Below, piece after piece: positions 11,689 to 12,047 of a stretch of 12,047 bases of DNA. The notes below the pieces were generated by a model that searched no databases, was not told the DNA's origin, and saw nothing but the letters and a program-made list of their open reading frames with translations. The DNA comes from Actinomycetales bacterium. GTDB taxonomy: Bacteria > Actinomycetota > Actinomycetes > Actinomycetales > Actinomycetaceae. A program made the position numbers and the translations under genes. Numbering within the stretch: position 1 is the first letter of the stretch; every line of letters begins with the position of its first letter. The stretch covers positions 1 to 12,047 of the forward strand of contig JALHDK010000054.1 in assembly GCA_022838965.1 (NCBI GenBank), read 5' to 3'.

Positions 11689-12047
11689 CTATCCCTTCAG
11701 GTGCCACCGGGCACCACCGACCAGATCCTCGACCACGATGCCGGCATCCAGCAACCGGTCGCGGATCGCGTCCGCGCGAGCCCAGTCCTTCTCCATCCGC
11801 GCCGCCACCCGCTCGGCGAGCAGGTGCTCGACCAGCGCGTCCAGGGCGGCCCCCAGTCTCTCCGACGGACCCTCCACGCGCCAGGGCTCGGCGAGCGGGT
11901 CAAGCCCGAGAACTCCCAGCATGGCGCGCACCGCCGCGATCTCGGTCCGGACGCCCTCACGATCACCGTCCGCGAGGGCGAGATTGCCCCGCCGCACGTG
12001 GTCGTGCACGACGGCGAGCGCGGCCGGCGTGTTGAGGTCGTCATCCA
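11689..12047 (-). CDS. cysS: Cysteinyl-tRNA synthetase, C-terminal part (5' end outside window)
   Basis: The last 119 residues of cysteine-tRNA ligase, which charges tRNA-Cys in the cytoplasm. The frame is open to the window edge and begins with the family's DDDLNTPAALAVVHD segment. It continues through the helical DALR-type region and ends with the typical MEKDWARADAIRDRLLDAGIVVEDLVGGARWHLKG pattern in which KDW, AD.IRD, G..VED and W.L are the conserved points. The Rossmann catalytic domain, HIGH and KMSKS motifs and zinc ligands lie outside. The stop TAG at 11689-11691 is two bases before the rlmB start, so cysS, rlmB and the following unknown gene form one operon, an arrangement frequent in actinobacteria for the first two. 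No defect is seen in the visible part. The GTG at 12009 is internal, not a start. Confidence 0.95.
   Translation of the reverse strand, partial: DDDLNTPAALAVVHDHVRRGNLALADGDREGVRTEIAAVRAMLGVLGLDPLAEPWRVEGPSERLGAALDALVEHLLAERVAARMEKDWARADAIRDRLLDAGIVVEDLVGGARWHLKG
11693..11697 (-). promoter_or_regulatory. Ribosome binding site of rlmB inside the cysS end
   Basis: AAGGG on the minus strand lies six bases before the ATG at 11686, overlapping the last codons of cysS. It favours the start at 11686 over the ATG at 11707. Confidence 0.55.

Overview
The window comes from a high-GC Gram-positive chromosome, most likely an actinomycete of the Micrococcales or Propionibacteriales type; I cannot place it lower. 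The support is strong G/C preference at third codon positions, a class II (mycobacterial/plant-type) DAHP synthase, DUF3263 and LytR_C proteins, an actinobacterial Ser/Thr kinase, a DUF4032 protein, an MsiK/UgpC-type ATPase, and TAnnnT promoter boxes. It reads as vertically inherited core genome. I see no transposase, integrase, phage gene, CRISPR array or defence system. No gap between genes exceeds about 215 bases.

Layout. Positions 1-1087 (+) hold the C-terminal part of a beta-CASP metallo-beta-lactamase RNase-like protein, cut by the window start. It converges on a small minus-strand operon: a DUF3263 helix-turn-helix-like protein (1701-1994) followed by a membrane-anchored LytR_C protein (1089-1691). 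Divergent from that operon is ung, uracil-DNA glycosylase (2097-2768), with a leaderless-looking start. Next come three minus-strand units: class II DAHP synthase (2805-4148), tRNA-Thr(TGT) (4257-4332), and a membrane-anchored DsbA-like thioredoxin-fold protein (4371-5183). A multi-pass Ser/Thr protein kinase (5241-6941, -) diverges from an orphan MsiK/UgpC-type sugar ABC ATPase (7154-8272, +), which ends in a perfect 12-bp intrinsic terminator. A kinase-fold DUF4032 protein (8361-9602, +) follows. The right end is a minus-strand operon: cysS (cut by the window end, stop at 11689), rlmB (11686 down to 10752, apparently broken), and an unrecognised 382-aa protein (9607-10755).

Functional links. 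The genes are mostly housekeeping: RNA processing, uracil repair, shikimate-pathway entry, Thr-tRNA and Cys-tRNA supply, 23S rRNA 2'-O-methylation, extracytoplasmic thiol chemistry, signalling, and energising sugar importers whose permeases lie elsewhere. Two proteins with kinase-like motifs, the Ser/Thr kinase and the DUF4032 protein, flank the sugar ATPase.

The points most worth checking are the internal deletion plus frameshift in rlmB near 10847, which removes part of the SPOUT cofactor/knot region; a perfect 21-bp tandem duplication carrying a second copy of the DAHP synthase stop codon; the loss in that synthase of the cysteine that pairs with the active-site cysteine in the M. tuberculosis enzyme; and the unknown gene translationally coupled to rlmB. 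I found no convincing previously undescribed multi-gene system.
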